A stretch of DNA of 15,757 nucleotides, taken from contig CAMCQL010000022.1 in assembly GCA_945877005.1 (NCBI GenBank), forward strand, positions 1 to 15,757, read 5' to 3'. This DNA comes from Chryseobacterium gleum. Its GTDB lineage: Bacteria; Bacteroidota; Bacteroidia; Flavobacteriales_D; Crocinitomicaceae. Positions 14,519 through 15,757 of this stretch are shown here, in pieces (within the stretch, counting starts at the first letter, position 1; every line of letters starts with the position of its first letter). A program made the position numbers and the translations under genes. Under the pieces are notes generated by a model. The model searched no databases. It saw only the letters and a program-made list of their open reading frames with translations, and was not told the origin of the DNA.

Positions 14519-15757
14519 ATGGTTAACACAACAGAAAAATTAGCTTACAAAGTTAAAGATCTTACTCTCGCTGATTGGGGTAGAAAAGAAATGACATTAG
14601 CTGAGGCTGAAATGCCAGGTTTAATGTCATTGAGAACAGAATATGGTGCTACTAAACCGTTAGCTGGTGCTCGTATTGCTGGATGTTTGCATATGACAAT
14701 TCAAACTGCTGTACTTATTGAAACATTGGTTGATTTAGGTGCGGAAGTTTCTTGGTCTTCTTGTAATATTTTTTCCACTCAAGATCATGCTGCCGCTGCA
14801 ATAGCTGCTGCTGGAATTCCTGTTTTTGCATGGAAAGGTATGAACGAAGAAGAATTCGATTGGTGTATTGAACAAACATTATTCGCTTTTAGAGACAATC
14901 AACCTTTAAACATGATTCTAGATGACGGTGGTGATTTAACAAACATGGTTTTTGATCGTTTCCCTGAATTAGCTGCAACTATTAAAGGTTTGTCTGAAGA
15001 AACTACTACTGGTGTTCACAGATTACACGAGCGTGTTAAAAATGGAACATTATTAGTACCTGCAATTAATATCAATGATTCTGTTACTAAATCTAAATTT
15101 GACAACAAGTATGGATGTAAAGAATCTTTAGTAGATTCTATCCGTAGAGCTACGGATGTAATGATGGCTGGTAAAGTTGCTGTTGTTTGTGGATACGGTG
15201 ATGTTGGTAAAGGTTCTGCTGCATCTTTGAAAGGAGCTGGTGCAAGGGTTATTGTTACTGAAATAGATCCTATTTGTGCATTACAAGCTGCAATGGATGG
15301 TTTTGAAGTTAAGAAATTGAACAATGTTATTCATTTGGGTGACATCTTAGTTACTACTACAGGAAATAAAGACATCATTGTTGGAGAACATTTCTTAAAA
15401 ATGAAAGATAAGGCAATCGTTTGTAATATCGGTCATTTCGACAATGAAATCAATGTTGCTTGGTTGAATGAAAATTATGGTCAAACTAAGGTTGAAATTA
15501 AACCACAAGTTGATATGTACCATGTTGATGGAAAAGACATTATATTATTAGCTGAAGGTAGATTAGTAAACCTAGGATGTGCAACTGGTCACCCTTCTTT
15601 TGTGATGTCAAATTCATTTACGAATCAAACATTAGCTCAACTTGAATTATGGTTGAACTCTGATAAGTATGAGAATCAAGTGTATACGTTACCTAAACAT
15701 TTAGATGAAAAAGTAGCACGTTTACATTTGGCTAAAATTGGTGTTGAATTAGATGAA
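14519..15757 (+). CDS. ahcY: Adenosylhomocysteinase (S-adenosyl-L-homocysteine hydrolase), 3' truncated by window
   Basis: NAD-dependent cytosolic enzyme that reversibly splits S-adenosylhomocysteine into homocysteine and adenosine, relieving product inhibition of methyltransferases and feeding the methionine cycle. The frame opens at ATG 14519 and is still open at the right edge, giving 413 codons. Typical bacterial enzymes are about 430-440 residues, so only the end is missing, including the usual KPDHYRY tail. Visible motifs are CLHMTIQTAVL, SSCNIFSTQDHAAAA, DDGGDLTN, EETTTGVHRL and N186-D-S-V-T-K191-S-K-F-D195 (K191 and D195 match the substrate-site Lys and Asp). They are followed by the NAD-binding G225-Y-G-D-V-G-K-G, then NIGHFDNEI and HPSFVMSNSFTNQ. 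It has its own putative promoter and is separated from the dcw operon by a terminator, so the adjacency looks incidental. Confidence 0.96.
   Translation, partial: MVNTTEKLAYKVKDLTLADWGRKEMTLAEAEMPGLMSLRTEYGATKPLAGARIAGCLHMTIQTAVLIETLVDLGAEVSWSSCNIFSTQDHAAAAIAAAGIPVFAWKGMNEEEFDWCIEQTLFAFRDNQPLNMILDDGGDLTNMVFDRFPELAATIKGLSEETTTGVHRLHERVKNGTLLVPAININDSVTKSKFDNKYGCKESLVDSIRRATDVMMAGKVAVVCGYGDVGKGSAASLKGAGARVIVTEIDPICALQAAMDGFEVKKLNNVIHLGDILVTTTGNKDIIVGEHFLKMKDKAIVCNIGHFDNEINVAWLNENYGQTKVEIKPQVDMYHVDGKDIILLAEGRLVNLGCATGHPSFVMSNSFTNQTLAQLELWLNSDKYENQVYTLPKHLDEKVARLHLAKIGVELDE

Noticed and set aside
15016..15324. Open frame of 102 codons on the minus strand
   Set aside because: It is antisense to the strongly conserved NAD-binding part of ahcY, has no recognisable protein features, and is explained by the codon bias of the + strand gene.
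1..15757. Mobile elements, CRISPR arrays, defence or phage genes, tRNA/rRNA
   Set aside because: The window is almost filled by conserved housekeeping genes. No direct-repeat array, transposase-like frame, tRNA-like cloverleaf or att-like duplication was seen by eye.

Overview
The window is most of a division and cell wall (dcw) cluster from a low-GC member of the Bacteroidota, followed by the start of an unlinked housekeeping gene. Every supported gene is on the + strand. Four things point to Bacteroidota, probably Flavobacteriales: the gene order ftsL-ftsI-murE-mraY-murD-ftsW-murG-murC-ftsQ-ftsA-ftsZ with no murF or ddl; a PASTA-tailed FtsI; a MraY with an enlarged extracytoplasmic loop and an FtsZ ending in a HDNVD-type tail; and a promoter before the last gene that matches the Bacteroidota form (TTG, 19 nt, TAnnTTTG). 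Shine-Dalgarno-like sequences are weak or absent before most starts, as is usual in this phylum. I cannot name a genus from the sequence alone.

Layout: 1-174 is the 3' end of ftsL. 171-10029 runs from ftsI through murC with genes overlapping or nearly touching. 10032-13817 holds ftsQ, ftsA and ftsZ. 13819-14265 is a YqeY/GatB-like gene one base after ftsZ. A strong intrinsic terminator at 14286-14315 closes the unit. The remaining intergenic DNA (14316-14518) is very AT-rich and holds the promoter of ahcY, which runs off the right edge.

How the genes work together: MurC, MurD and MurE add L-Ala, D-Glu and (from the DNPR motif) meso-diaminopimelate to UDP-MurNAc. MraY moves the phospho-MurNAc-peptide to undecaprenyl phosphate, and MurG adds GlcNAc to make lipid II. 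FtsW (SEDS glycosyltransferase) and FtsI (class B transpeptidase) polymerise and crosslink it at the septum under control of FtsQ/FtsL, while FtsA ties the FtsZ ring to the membrane. The missing cytosolic steps (MurF, Ddl, MurA/B) must be encoded elsewhere. AhcY recycles S-adenosylhomocysteine and is a separate transcription unit.

I looked for an unusual or undescribed system and did not find one. There is no mobile element, CRISPR array, defence gene, tRNA or rRNA. The points worth a second look are lineage variations on the division machinery (FtsZ tail, MraY loop, start codons, ftsZ-yqeY linkage) and the regulatory DNA before ahcY.
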